NCBI RefSeq assembly: GCF_002257565.1
Contig: NZ_CP022736.1
Location: forward strand, 5,208,001 to 5,272,000
Source of the DNA: Herbaspirillum sp. meg3
GTDB lineage: Bacteria; Pseudomonadota; Gammaproteobacteria; Burkholderiales; Burkholderiaceae_D
Length of the DNA: 64,000 nucleotides
Direction of reading: 5' to 3'
The translations under genes were made by a program, and so were the position numbers. The notes below the pieces were generated by a model. The model did not search any database. It saw only the letters and a list, made by a program, of their open reading frames with translations, and was not told the DNA's origin. Below, in pieces: positions 1 through 9,421 of the stretch (position 1 is its first letter; each line of letters opens with the position of its first letter).

Positions 1-3000
1 CCAGCGCGGCCAGTGCTTCGATGCCGTTACGGGCGATGTCGATCTTCATTCCTTTGGGTTCGAGCACGCTCGACAGCGCAAAGATGTTGCGCACGTCGTC
101 TTCCACCACAAGGATGCGGCGGCCTTCGAACACGGTCTCGCGGTCGCGCGCCACCTTGAGCAAGCGCTGGCTTTCCATCGGGAGGGTGGTTTCAACCTGA
201 TGCAGGAACAAGGTCACTTCGTCGAGCAGGCGTTCCGGCGAACGCGCATCCTTGATGATGATGGAGCGCGAGAAGCGGCGCAGTTGCTGCTCTTCTTCCG
301 TCGTCAGCGAGCGGCCGGTATACACGATCACCGGTGGAAAGGAAACATCGTCCTGCTTCGCCATTTTTTCCAGCAGCTCATAGCCGCTGAGATCGGGCAG
401 GTTCAGGTCCATGACCATGCAATCGAAGGTGGTCACCTGCAATTGCGCCAATGCGTCGGCGGCGTTTTCGACACCAACGATATTGATGTCCTGACTGCCC
501 AGCAACTGGCGAATGCTTTCACGCTGACGCGCATCGTCTTCGACCACCAGCACATGATGCATGCTTTGTGAGAATTTGGCTTCCAGCTTCTTGAAGGCCT
601 CGACCAACTCCTTGCGTTGTACCGGCTTGAGGGCATAGCCGACGGCGCCGCGCTCCAGCGCTTCCTGTGAATAGTCGGCGACCGAGACGACGTGCACCGG
701 AATATGCCGCGTCACCGGGTTGCGCTTGATCTGGTCGAGCACGCCGAGTCCGGAGAAATCCGGCAGGTTCATATCAAGCACGATGGCGTTGGGATGATAC
801 TGGCTTGCGGCAGCGACACCTTCATTGGCCGAATGCACGACGATGCACTGATAACCCATCTCGTGTGCGAGGTCGCGCAGGATCAGCGAAAACGCCACGT
901 CGTCTTCGATCACGAGGATACGGCGTGCGGTGTTGTCGAGCCGGTTACGGTCATCGTCGACAGCGCCCGGCTGCGACGATATGCTGATGCTGCGCGCTGA
1001 GGTATCGACAAGCGCAGTCGGCAAAGACACCGGTGCGGTTTTTTGTATCGTCTTAAGATTCGGCAGACCGGACTGCTGCAGAGAGGATTGCAGAGAAGGT
1101 TGCAAGCCTGACTGCACCTTCGGCAACTCCGGCGCATCCAACGCTCCCGGACGCGTCTGGACCGCGTCCGCGGAATACACGGCCGGCAGGATCAGGGTAA
1201 AGATGCTGCCCTCGCCGGGATTGCTCTGCACTTGAATATCGCCGCCCAGCAAACGTGCCAGATCGCGAGAAATCGACAGGCCCAGTCCGGTGCCGCCATA
1301 TTTGCGATGCGTGCTGCCGTCGGCCTGACGGAAGGCTTCGAAGATGAAATGTTGCTGATCCTGCGCAATGCCGATACCGGTGTCGCGCACCGAGAACGCC
1401 ACCTTGCCTGCGGCGACGGGATAAATGGTCAGCGTCACTTCACCCTTGTCGGTGAACTTGAGCGCGTTGGACAGCAGGTTCTTCAGGATCTGGCCGATGC
1501 GCTGGATATCGGTCTCGATATGCGCGGGTGCGCCGGCTTCGATGATGGTGCGGAAGGCCAGGCTCTTTTGCTGCGCGGTCGGCTTGAAGCTGGCCTGCAT
1601 GTCATCAGCCAGCTTGGTCAGCGCGACCGGTTCGGGCAGGATATCGATCTTGCCCGCTTCCATCTTGGACAGATCGAGAATGTCATTGATCAGCGCCAGC
1701 AAATCGTTGCCTGCCGATGAAATGGTCTGGGCAAAACGCACCTGCTCGCCGGTCAGGTTGCCGTCCTTGTTGTCGGCCAGCAGTTTGGCCAGGATCAATG
1801 TCGAGTTGAGCGGCGTGCGCAACTCGTGGCTCATGTTGGCGAGGAACTCGCTCTTGTACTGGTTTGACCGCTCCAGCTCACTGGCTTTCTGCTGCAATAT
1901 GTCCTGCGCCTTGGACAGATCGTCTTTTTGCGCTTCCAGCTGCTGCGCCTGTTCTTCGAGCTGGGCATTGGTTTCTTCCAGCTCGGCCTGTTGCGTTTCC
2001 AAGCGAACCTGCGAGGCCTTGAGCGCATTGCTTTGCTCTTCCAGCTCTTCGTTGTTGACCCGTAGTTCTTCTTCCTGGGTCTGCAATTCTTCTGACTGGC
2101 GCTGGGTTTCTTCCAGCAGTTCTTCCAGACGGGTGCGATCCTTGGAAGAGCGCACGGAGACCGCAATCATGTCGGCGATGGTGGACAGGAAATTTACTTC
2201 ATTAGTGTGCAAGGTGCGGAAGAAGCCCAGTTCCACCACTGCCTGCACGCCACCGTCGACGCTGGCCGGGACAATGAGCAACTCCAGCGGCTTGGAGACG
2301 CCAAGGCTGGATGACACCGGCAAATAGCCGCCGGGGACATCGCGCACGTGCAGGGATTGATTCAGCTTGGCCGCCTGACCCAGCAAACCGTCGCCGGGCT
2401 GCACCCGGCTGTGCGGGTTGTCGGCTGCCAGCGCATAACCACCGAAACGCTGAAATGCGCCGCCCGCTTCCTGAATATAGATGGCGCCAACCTGGGCGTT
2501 GAGATAGTCCGCCAGAAAGGCCAGCGCGTTGGCGCCCAGCACATCCAGCCTTTGTTCGCCTTGCAGACGCTCGCTCAGGCCAATCTGGCCGGCGCGCATC
2601 CAGACCTGCAATTCCCGCGCGCGGTAATCACGCGAGGTCATCACCGCTGCAATGGCGATGAGCACCAGCAACAAGGCCGAACCGCCCCAGGTAATGGTGT
2701 TGGACAAACTGACGGCGGTACGCCATTCGACCTGGCGGTCGCTAAGCAGATCGCGCTCGTGGGTTTCCATTCGATCGACCAGCGTACGCAGACGATCCAT
2801 CGCCAATTTGCCGCGATCGGTCCGTACTACTGCCAGCGCCGCTTCGCTACCTTGGTTGCGGCGCAGTTCGATGCTTTCCGCCAGCTCGTCCATCTTGATC
2901 TTGACCAGCGAGGTCACTGCATCCAGACGCTGCAATTGTTCCGGACTATCGCTGACCAGGCCGCGTAGTTTAATCAGCTCGCCGGGCAAGGAAGCGCGGG

Positions 3001-3331
3001 CATTGAGGTAAGGCGTCAGATAGCTTTCGGTGTTGGTCAGCAGATAGCCACGCTGTCCGGTCTCCGCATCTTTCAGCGCCGACACCACCAATTGCAACTG
3101 CTCCCGGACTTCTATCGTATGCGACACCAGTGCAGCCGTACTTTCGCGTGTTTGCAGCGAGCGATAGGAAAACACGGCAATCAGGATCACGGCGAGGATG
3201 GCGACGGCAAATCCGACCAGCGGGCCCGGCGGTAACGGTGGCCCCGATATCGGGCCGCGCGGCCCCCTGTTCTGCTCCCGCACCGGTATCGACGATGACG
3301 TCTTTGGTGACGATGACCCTTCAGTATGCAT
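1..3331 (-). CDS. CHASE3-GAF hybrid sensor histidine kinase with multiple receiver domains (3' end outside window)
   Basis: The reading frame from ATG at 3331 is open to the window edge, so the C-terminus is missing (about 1,110 codons seen). In order: a Pro/Ser-rich cytoplasmic tail, a first membrane segment near residues 38-55, a CHASE3-like periplasmic region containing the typical 'KDAETGQRGYLLT' motif, a second membrane segment, a GAF-like domain, a long Glu/Gln-rich coiled coil, a HisKA domain with the phospho-acceptor in 'NMSHELRTPLN', an HATPase domain with 'DTGIGIA' and 'GGTGLGLSI', then two complete receiver domains ('VLDMNLPDFSG', 'VMDLNLPDLSG') and the beginning of a third ('ILVVEDDVRNIFAL'). 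In this family the kinase passes phosphate between the receivers; the stimulus is unknown. It points the same way as the kinase at 3841-7512 but is separated from it by about 500 bp, so it probably has its own promoter. Confidence 0.9.
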   Translation of the reverse strand, partial: MHTEGSSSPKTSSSIPVREQNRGPRGPISGPPLPPGPLVGFAVAILAVILIAVFSYRSLQTRESTAALVSHTIEVREQLQLVVSALKDAETGQRGYLLTNTESYLTPYLNARASLPGELIKLRGLVSDSPEQLQRLDAVTSLVKIKMDELAESIELRRNQGSEAALAVVRTDRGKLAMDRLRTLVDRMETHERDLLSDRQVEWRTAVSLSNTITWGGSALLLVLIAIAAVMTSRDYRARELQVWMRAGQIGLSERLQGEQRLDVLGANALAFLADYLNAQVGAIYIQEAGGAFQRFGGYALAADNPHSRVQPGDGLLGQAAKLNQSLHVRDVPGGYLPVSSSLGVSKPLELLIVPASVDGGVQAVVELGFFRTLHTNEVNFLSTIADMIAVSVRSSKDRTRLEELLEETQRQSEELQTQEEELRVNNEELEEQSNALKASQVRLETQQAELEETNAQLEEQAQQLEAQKDDLSKAQDILQQKASELERSNQYKSEFLANMSHELRTPLNSTLILAKLLADNKDGNLTGEQVRFAQTISSAGNDLLALINDILDLSKMEAGKIDILPEPVALTKLADDMQASFKPTAQQKSLAFRTIIEAGAPAHIETDIQRIGQILKNLLSNALKFTDKGEVTLTIYPVAAGKVAFSVRDTGIGIAQDQQHFIFEAFRQADGSTHRKYGGTGLGLSISRDLARLLGGDIQVQSNPGEGSIFTLILPAVYSADAVQTRPGALDAPELPKVQSGLQPSLQSSLQQSGLPNLKTIQKTAPVSLPTALVDTSARSISISSQPGAVDDDRNRLDNTARRILVIEDDVAFSLILRDLAHEMGYQCIVVHSANEGVAAASQYHPNAIVLDMNLPDFSGLGVLDQIKRNPVTRHIPVHVVSVADYSQEALERGAVGYALKPVQRKELVEAFKKLEAKFSQSMHHVLVVEDDARQRESIRQLLGSQDINIVGVENAADALAQLQVTTFDCMVMDLNLPDLSGYELLEKMAKQDDVSFPPVIVYTGRSLTTEEEQQLRRFSRSIIIKDARSPERLLDEVTLFLHQVETTLPMESQRLLKVARDRETVFEGRRILVVEDDVRNIFALSSVLEPKGMKIDIARNGIEALAAL

Positions 3332-3840
3332 GGCAGAACCTGGCACGGCGTGCTCCGTAATAATAAGAATGCGGGAAAGAAGGCGATCGGGTGAGATGAC
3401 CGCCAGAAAATTTTCTTATATTTCTTATGGGAAAGCGCGAAAATTATACTCGATTGATTGAATATAAATACGAAGCATTCGGCTTTATTCCTACCAATAC
3501 TTCCGACTTTCCCCCAAGAAAAATACAACTTAAAGATGGCATCAATCGAGTTCGCGCACGTCGCCCGACCAACTGATTGCGTCGGTGGTTAGCAGGCATG
3601 TCGCCGGTTATTGAAAGAGTCTGCGCCGCGGCAAGCACGACTTGGATCATCGTCTGATCTTTTATCCAGGCCGCAGGCGAACGCAACAATGACGCATTCT
3701 GAACACAGAATGGATGCAGAGTGAATACAGAACATGCCCGGCGGTATGTCAGCTTAACCGAAAGTTAAGAGCCGATGTGCGTGACCTTGCGGCCAGGCGC
3801 GCCGTTTGTAGGACAACGCCTGACACACTGTTGCATGGAG
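3332..3840. promoter_or_regulatory. 509-bp gap between the two hybrid kinase genes; candidate promoter for the downstream kinase
   Basis: No convincing gene is present. The stretch 3400-3535 is clearly AT-richer than its surroundings and, read on the minus strand, holds a perfect TATAAT at 3448-3443, about 105 nt upstream of the kinase ATG at 3331. No good -35 hexamer stands at 17 bp, so the promoter may need an activator. The rest (3540-3840) shows no recognisable element. Confidence 0.35.
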
Positions 3841-6800
3841 TCAACTACCTGTGTAATCGACGATCGCGCGCCGGGCGATACGCAAGGCCGCATCCAGTTC
3901 TGCCGCCTTGACCTTGCAGTCGGAGGCCGAGGTGGAAGAAACATCGGCGGCGGACAGCATGCCCTCCAGCTCGCCTGCGAGACGATGCACGTCGGTCAGC
4001 GCCAGCGTGCCTGCGCTGCCGCGCAACTTGTGCGCCAGTGTCTTGGCCTGGGCCGGTTCGTCGGCTTGAATATGGGCGAGGATATCGCTGCCGGTCTTTT
4101 CATACTGCTCGGCGAACTTGCCGAGAAATTTGGCGTAGACGTCTTTGCTGCCCCAGGCCTCGAGACCGACATCGACGTCGAGTCCCGGCGTGGCGCTGGG
4201 AGCAGTCTCGATGATTGTCGGGAAAGTCGTGGCGACACTTGCCGACGTGTAGGCAGGCTTGGCCGATTTTGCCGCGTTGCGCCGCTCCAGCTCATCGGCC
4301 GACAGATGCGCGATGTGCTGACGTACGACCGAAATGATCTGTTCGACGTTATAGGGCTTGGAAAGGAAACCATTCATGCCCGCCGTCATCGCCGCCTCCT
4401 GCTGCGCCTTGAAGGCGCCGGCGGTTAGCGCAATGATGGGCAACGTGCGCAGCTGCAGGGTGTCGCGGATCTCATGCGTAGCGGTGTAGCCGTCCATGAC
4501 CGGCATCTGAATATCCATCAACACGAGATCGGCGCCGTCGGGATGTGCACGCAGCCAGTCGACCGCCTCACTGCCGTCACCGACAGCGACGACTTCGGCG
4601 CCATCGGCTTCGAGGATGCGCTTGGCAACTTCGCGATTGATTTCACTGTCGTCGACCACCAGCACGCGCACGCCGTCGATGCGATTGTCACGACTATCCC
4701 GACCTTCACGCACATTGCTGCCCGTGCCGGTACTGGCGTTGCCCTGGCCTGCAGCACCTGCAATGCCGGACTTTCGCACTTTACCGTTACCTGCCTCACC
4801 GCTACGCCGCTGGCGCACATGGATGATGGTGTTGTAGAGCGTCGACGGCGTGACCGGTTTGGTGATCACCGCATCCAGCAATTCGGCATCCGGTGAATTC
4901 ATCACGTCGTCGCGGCCGTAAGCGGTGACCATGATGACGATGGGCGGCTGACTTTGCGAAGACGATGCTTCGCGAATCGCCCTGGCCACCGACAAACCAT
5001 CCATGCCCGGCATGCGCCAGTCGAGCAGAAAAATATCGTACGCCAGGTTGTGCCGCAAACGCACCATGGTTTTGGAAACGGCATCTTCGCCCGACTCCAC
5101 CGTGTCGACCTGCCATCCCATAGACTTAATGGTATCGGCCAGGACGGCGCGTGCGGTCGCGTTGTCGTCGGCTACCAGCACGGTGAGCGGGCCTTCCACC
5201 GGCGACGCCTCGTCTGCGTGCGACATGGTCTGAAACGGCAACATAAACCAGAACTGACTGCCCTTGCCCGGTTCGCTGATGACGCCGATATCGCCGTGCA
5301 TCAGCTGCACCAGATGACGGCAAATGGTCAGGCCCAGCCCGGTGCCGCCGAAGCGCCGCGTGGTGGACGTGTCTTCCTGGGTGAAAGCGTGGAAGATATC
5401 TTGCTGACGGTCTGCCGGAATACCAATGCCGCTGTCTGTCACCGCAAACCGCAACATCACCTGGTCGCCGGCTTCGCTGAGAACAGCCACGTGGATGCTG
5501 ATCTCTCCCTTTGCCGTGAACTTGATGGCGTTGCTGGTGAGATTGACGAGAATCTGCTCAAGTCGCAGCGCATCGCCATACAGATGCTCAATCCCGACAT
5601 CGTTGAAGCCGACCACCAGTTCCACATCTTTTTCACCGATGTTGGGGGCCGTGACGTTGACGACATTTTCCAGCACGGTACTGAGGCGGAACGGTACGTG
5701 CTCGATATCCAGCCGCCCTGCTTCGATCTTTGACACGTCAAGGATATCGTTGATAATGCCCAGCAGTGAATGGCCGGCGGTAATGATCTTGCGCACCAGA
5801 TCGCGCTGGTCAGCATCGAGCGCCGTCTTCTCAAGCAGGTACGTCAGTCCGAGCACGGCGTTCATCGGCGTGCGGATTTCGTGGCTCATGTTGGAGAGGA
5901 AACTGCTCTTGGCGCGCGTGGCCGACTCGGCGCGCGACAGCGCCAGTTCGAGATTACGGTTGGCATCCATCAGATTCTTGGTCTGCTGCTCAACCAGGCC
6001 TTCGAGACGCAGGCGATACTGGCTCAATTCCTTTTCCAGACGCTTGCGGTCGGTGATATCGCGCGCGATGTACGACGTGCCGATGATATTTTTCTCGCCA
6101 TCGAGAATGGGCGAAATCGTCACCGAAATATCGAGCAGGCGACCATCCCGATGCCAGCGCGTGGTCTCGAAATTGACCACCGTTTCACCCTGCATGATCT
6201 GCGCAGTGATACCGCGTGTTTCCTCGTTTTTTTCCGTCGGCACCAGAACATAGATCGACTGGTTGAGCATCTCGCGCGCCAGATAGCCGAACACCTTTTC
6301 CGCGCCTGGGTTCCAGCTGTTGATGAGATCGTCGAGGCCGGTGCCGATGATGGCGTCATCCGACGAGGCGACGATCGACGCCAATACCGAACGGGTTTCC
6401 TGATGGCGCAACAAGTCGGATACGCGTTCCTCGCTGGCAAGCAGTTCGGTCTCGGCCTTGACCCGGTCATGTACTGCGATCTCGCGGCGTCTGCGTTGCA
6501 CGGCCAGTTGCCAGCTCAGCAAAGCCAGCCCCGCCAGAATCAGAATGACGAACCCGGATAACCGCGTCAGGATTCTGTAATTGTCGACCATCACACGCTT
6601 CTGCGGCAGAAATAGCGCGACAGTCCACGGCGATTGCTGATGCAGCCCGTAGCGGCCGGTATTGCCGTCAATGTCGACGCGCTGCCACGACCAGATGCCG
6701 TCACCACCAATGATATTGCCGGCGGGCTTCGCCTGCATCTGCTTCCAGACATCGGGAAAGTCGCGCTTCAGGCTTTCCTCGCGCTTGAACATGAAGGCCC

Positions 6801-7512
6801 ATTCGTCCGCAGAGTTGGTGCTGTAGAGCCAGAATCCTTCGGCATTAACCAGCATGGCGCGGTTGACGCCGCGCTCGACCTGATTGGAGAAGCGGTCCAA
6901 CAGCGGTGCCATGAGCAGGTTGATGATCAGGATCCCGCGCGATTGTCCGCCACTGGTAAACACCGGCACCGCCAACCGTACAGTGGGCTTGTGTGGTACT
7001 TCGATCTTGCCGTTTTCGACATTGAGATCCATCGGCGAGATGAGGATCTCACCCCGCGGCAACGTCATGGTGTCGGTGAAATACGGCCGGTCTTTCTTGT
7101 TCTGCAAATATTTTTGAGCCACCAGCATCGGCCCGGTGCTGGTCATGTTCACACGGATTTTTTCCATGCCGTCCTGATCGATCCAGCGCACCTGGTCATA
7201 GTAGGGATTACGCAGCATCAGCGTGGAAAAACTCTCTGCCATGGCGGCAATGTTTTCCGGCGTCGGATCGTTCACCCCGCGTGCGATAGGCGCTTCACCG
7301 GTAAGAATGCTCAGATGGCGCAGCGGCGCATCCATGTCGTTGGTCAATGACGCCACGCCCAATGCCACGCGTTCGCGCTGCTCCAGCTGGAGGCGATTCA
7401 GTTCGGCGTCAATGCGGCTGTGATAGAGAAAAGCAGCTGCAGCCAGCACCATGGCGGCCAACGGCAGAAACTGCGCCAAAAAGTAGTGCTGATTTCCCTT
7501 CAGCCTGCGCAT
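3841..7512 (-). CDS. Membrane hybrid sensor histidine kinase, dCache-PAS-HisKA-HATPase-REC-REC-Hpt
   Basis: I start this at ATG 7512 because GGGAGA lies just upstream; a longer frame from 7572 has no such signal. The 1,223-residue product has a membrane segment at about 11-30, a periplasmic dCache-like sensor at 31-315, a second membrane segment at 318-336, a PAS domain at about 375-490, HisKA with the phospho-acceptor His near 544 ('NMSHEIRTPMN'), HATPase at about 640-760 ('DSGIGIP', 'GGTGLGLTI'), REC1 with Asp near 831 ('LLDWRMPGMDG'), REC2 with Asp near 1000 ('LMDIQMPVMDG') and an Hpt domain with His near 1161 ('AHKLRGSAG'). It is thus a complete His-Asp-His phosphorelay (BarA/EvgS type) in one chain that should hand phosphate to a separate regulator. 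The ligand cannot be read from the sequence. Confidence 0.92.
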   Translation of the reverse strand: MRRLKGNQHYFLAQFLPLAAMVLAAAAFLYHSRIDAELNRLQLEQRERVALGVASLTNDMDAPLRHLSILTGEAPIARGVNDPTPENIAAMAESFSTLMLRNPYYDQVRWIDQDGMEKIRVNMTSTGPMLVAQKYLQNKKDRPYFTDTMTLPRGEILISPMDLNVENGKIEVPHKPTVRLAVPVFTSGGQSRGILIINLLMAPLLDRFSNQVERGVNRAMLVNAEGFWLYSTNSADEWAFMFKREESLKRDFPDVWKQMQAKPAGNIIGGDGIWSWQRVDIDGNTGRYGLHQQSPWTVALFLPQKRVMVDNYRILTRLSGFVILILAGLALLSWQLAVQRRRREIAVHDRVKAETELLASEERVSDLLRHQETRSVLASIVASSDDAIIGTGLDDLINSWNPGAEKVFGYLAREMLNQSIYVLVPTEKNEETRGITAQIMQGETVVNFETTRWHRDGRLLDISVTISPILDGEKNIIGTSYIARDITDRKRLEKELSQYRLRLEGLVEQQTKNLMDANRNLELALSRAESATRAKSSFLSNMSHEIRTPMNAVLGLTYLLEKTALDADQRDLVRKIITAGHSLLGIINDILDVSKIEAGRLDIEHVPFRLSTVLENVVNVTAPNIGEKDVELVVGFNDVGIEHLYGDALRLEQILVNLTSNAIKFTAKGEISIHVAVLSEAGDQVMLRFAVTDSGIGIPADRQQDIFHAFTQEDTSTTRRFGGTGLGLTICRHLVQLMHGDIGVISEPGKGSQFWFMLPFQTMSHADEASPVEGPLTVLVADDNATARAVLADTIKSMGWQVDTVESGEDAVSKTMVRLRHNLAYDIFLLDWRMPGMDGLSVARAIREASSSQSQPPIVIMVTAYGRDDVMNSPDAELLDAVITKPVTPSTLYNTIIHVRQRRSGEAGNGKVRKSGIAGAAGQGNASTGTGSNVREGRDSRDNRIDGVRVLVVDDSEINREVAKRILEADGAEVVAVGDGSEAVDWLRAHPDGADLVLMDIQMPVMDGYTATHEIRDTLQLRTLPIIALTAGAFKAQQEAAMTAGMNGFLSKPYNVEQIISVVRQHIAHLSADELERRNAAKSAKPAYTSASVATTFPTIIETAPSATPGLDVDVGLEAWGSKDVYAKFLGKFAEQYEKTGSDILAHIQADEPAQAKTLAHKLRGSAGTLALTDVHRLAGELEGMLSAADVSSTSASDCKVKAAELDAALRIARRAIVDYTGS

Positions 7513-7715
7513 GCGCTCTCCCGATGGAAACACTGGTGCGAAGCCCGGTGTTGACGTCGCACAGTACGGCATGGTGACTGTGCAGGCGCTGTAGTTGTTC
7601 TAGCTCGGGCCTGATCGGGCCATTATGCCCATGAACTTTGGACGTGGCAATTTGGCTGATCAGTTACGCGATGAAAATTACACGGCCTGTTTGCCGACCT
7701 GAGACGTGCATCTCT

Positions 7716-8651
7716 TCACTTCGGCAAATTCAGGGCGGAAAGACGATGCGCCAACTTCTGCTCGCGAAACGCTTCGGTGACAAAATCGACGAAAACACGT
7801 GTCTTGCCCGGCAATAGCTTCTGACTGGCGAAGTAGAGTGACAGCGGGCCGACGTCGGCGTGCCAGTCCGGCAGCACGCGCACCAAGGCGCCGCTTTGCA
7901 AATGGGGCAAGGCATGCAGCACGCCTACCAGGCCGATACCCACGCCCAGCAAAGTCGCATGGCAAACCGCATCAGGATCGTTGAACAACATCACAGGTTT
8001 TTGCGCGGCCACCATTTCGGCGCCGTTGCGATGGCGCATGACCATCGTGCGCACGCGGCTGTTCAAGGGTGAACGCATGGCCACGCTGTCGAAATCACCG
8101 AGCCCGGCAGGATCTTTCGGCAAACGCTTGCCGCGTAAAAATGCCGGCGAAGCCGCCGCAATAATATGCACTTGCGCCAATTCACGCGCGACCATGCCGG
8201 GCGGCAGATCGAAGCCGCCGCCAATCGCCGCATCAAACCCGCCTGCGATCAGATCCAGCGGACGATTGTCGAAAAACCAGTCGGGCGTCACCGCCGGATA
8301 GCGTTTCAGGAAAGCCGGCATGAGCGGCAGCAAATAATCCATCCCCAATGCCTGGGAGGTACTGAGCTTGAGCACACCGGCCGGCTGTCCGGCATTGACG
8401 GTGACATCGGCAATCGCTCCCTGAATACTGTCCAACCCGCCCTGCACGGATTGCAAAAATCGCTCACCCGCCTCGCTCAGCGTCAGTCCGCGCGTGCTGC
8501 GCTGGAACAGCCGCACACCGAGGTTGCGCTCCAGCTGCGCGACATTGCGGCTTACCGCAGCCGGCGTCAGCGCCAGCCGCCGCGCCGCCGACGAAAAGCT
8601 GCCGGTCTCGGCGCTGCGGACGAAGGATTCCAGATTGGCGAGGGTTTCCAT
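7716..8651 (-). CDS. LysR-family transcriptional regulator
   Basis: A 311-residue LysR protein. The N-terminal winged helix-turn-helix (about residues 1-60, with 'AARRLALTPAAVSRNVAQLE') is followed by the usual two-lobed effector-binding domain. ATG 8651 was chosen over an in-frame upstream start because AAGGA lies seven bases before it. It is divergent from the reductase at 8818, and two inverted repeats sit in the shared 166-bp gap, so it probably regulates that gene and itself. The short DNA-binding domain followed by 'PAGVLKLSTSQALGMDYLLP' resembles the CrgA/DsdC-like LysR subgroup that controls oxidoreductases. The inducer is unknown. Confidence 0.9.
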   Translation of the reverse strand: METLANLESFVRSAETGSFSSAARRLALTPAAVSRNVAQLERNLGVRLFQRSTRGLTLSEAGERFLQSVQGGLDSIQGAIADVTVNAGQPAGVLKLSTSQALGMDYLLPLMPAFLKRYPAVTPDWFFDNRPLDLIAGGFDAAIGGGFDLPPGMVARELAQVHIIAAASPAFLRGKRLPKDPAGLGDFDSVAMRSPLNSRVRTMVMRHRNGAEMVAAQKPVMLFNDPDAVCHATLLGVGIGLVGVLHALPHLQSGALVRVLPDWHADVGPLSLYFASQKLLPGKTRVFVDFVTEAFREQKLAHRLSALNLPK

Positions 8652-8671
8652 ACGTTTTCCTTCTGACAAGC

Positions 8672-8708
8672 TTCAAGTAATGATTGAAAGTGATTCTATC
8701 CGATCACT
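8672..8708. promoter_or_regulatory. Two adjacent inverted repeats, candidate LysR operators
   Basis: Repeat 1 has arms TTCAA and TTGAA around 7 nt (8672-8688). Repeat 2 has perfect arms AGTGAT and ATCACT around 8 nt (8689-8708). They abut each other between the divergent LysR and reductase starts, where LysR recognition and activation sites are usually found. The assignment to this LysR protein is inference. Confidence 0.45.
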
Positions 8709-8817
8709 ACTAACACTAGAAGAATGAAACGCCTACAGTTGAGCTCAGCAAAGCCTTGGTCACCGTCACCGGGACGGAACAGCACACCGCTGAACTCACA
8801 AACTGAAAGGAAACATC

Positions 8818-9414
8818 ATGAACATCGCCATCATCGGCGCCGGCTCCATCGGCACCGCCATCGCCCGCCAACTCGCCCGCAACGGCATCGCCGCCTCCAT
8901 CGCCAACAGCCGCGGCCCGGAATCGCTGCGAGCACTGACCGACGAACTCGGCGCCCACATCAAGGCCGTCAGCGTCAAAGAAGCGGCGCAAGCCGACCTG
9001 GTCTTCCTGGCCGTGAACTGGGGACGCATACCGGATGCCCTTAAAGACGCCGGCCCATGGAACAAGCGCATCCTGATCGACGCCAACAACGCCATCGACG
9101 GCGCCACGTTCAAGGCAGTCGATCTGGGCGGACGCGCTTCCAGCGAAGTGGTGGCGGAATTTGCACCGGGCGCGCGCGTGGTCAAAGCATTCAATCATCT
9201 GCTTGCCGCTGTGCTGGCCGGCGATCCGCAAGCGGAAGGCGGCCGTCGCGTGTTGTTCCTGTCGGGCAATGACGTCGACGCAAAAACAACCGTCGGCGAT
9301 CTGATCACGCGGCTCGGCTTTGCGCCCGTCGATCTGGGAGGCGTGAACGAAGGCCGGGCAGCGCAATTTCCCGGTGGTCCGCTGCCGGTGCTGAATCTGG
9401 TGAAGTTTGGTTGA
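8818..9414 (+). CDS. NADP-binding F420-reductase-like oxidoreductase
   Basis: A 198-residue protein with an N-terminal Rossmann fold ('MNIAIIGAGSIGTAIARQLA') of the NADP oxidoreductase, coenzyme F420-dependent family. The family's phosphate-binding Ser/Arg region follows the second strand ('ANSRGPESL'), which suggests NADP rather than NAD. There is no evidence that the organism makes F420; most proteobacterial members are annotated only by homology and probably reduce other substrates. A good ribosome-binding site (AAAGGAAAC) precedes the ATG. It is a single gene divergent from a LysR regulator. The substrate is unknown. Confidence 0.8.
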   Translation: MNIAIIGAGSIGTAIARQLARNGIAASIANSRGPESLRALTDELGAHIKAVSVKEAAQADLVFLAVNWGRIPDALKDAGPWNKRILIDANNAIDGATFKAVDLGGRASSEVVAEFAPGARVVKAFNHLLAAVLAGDPQAEGGRRVLFLSGNDVDAKTTVGDLITRLGFAPVDLGGVNEGRAAQFPGGPLPVLNLVKFG

Positions 9415-9421
9415 TATCCGT

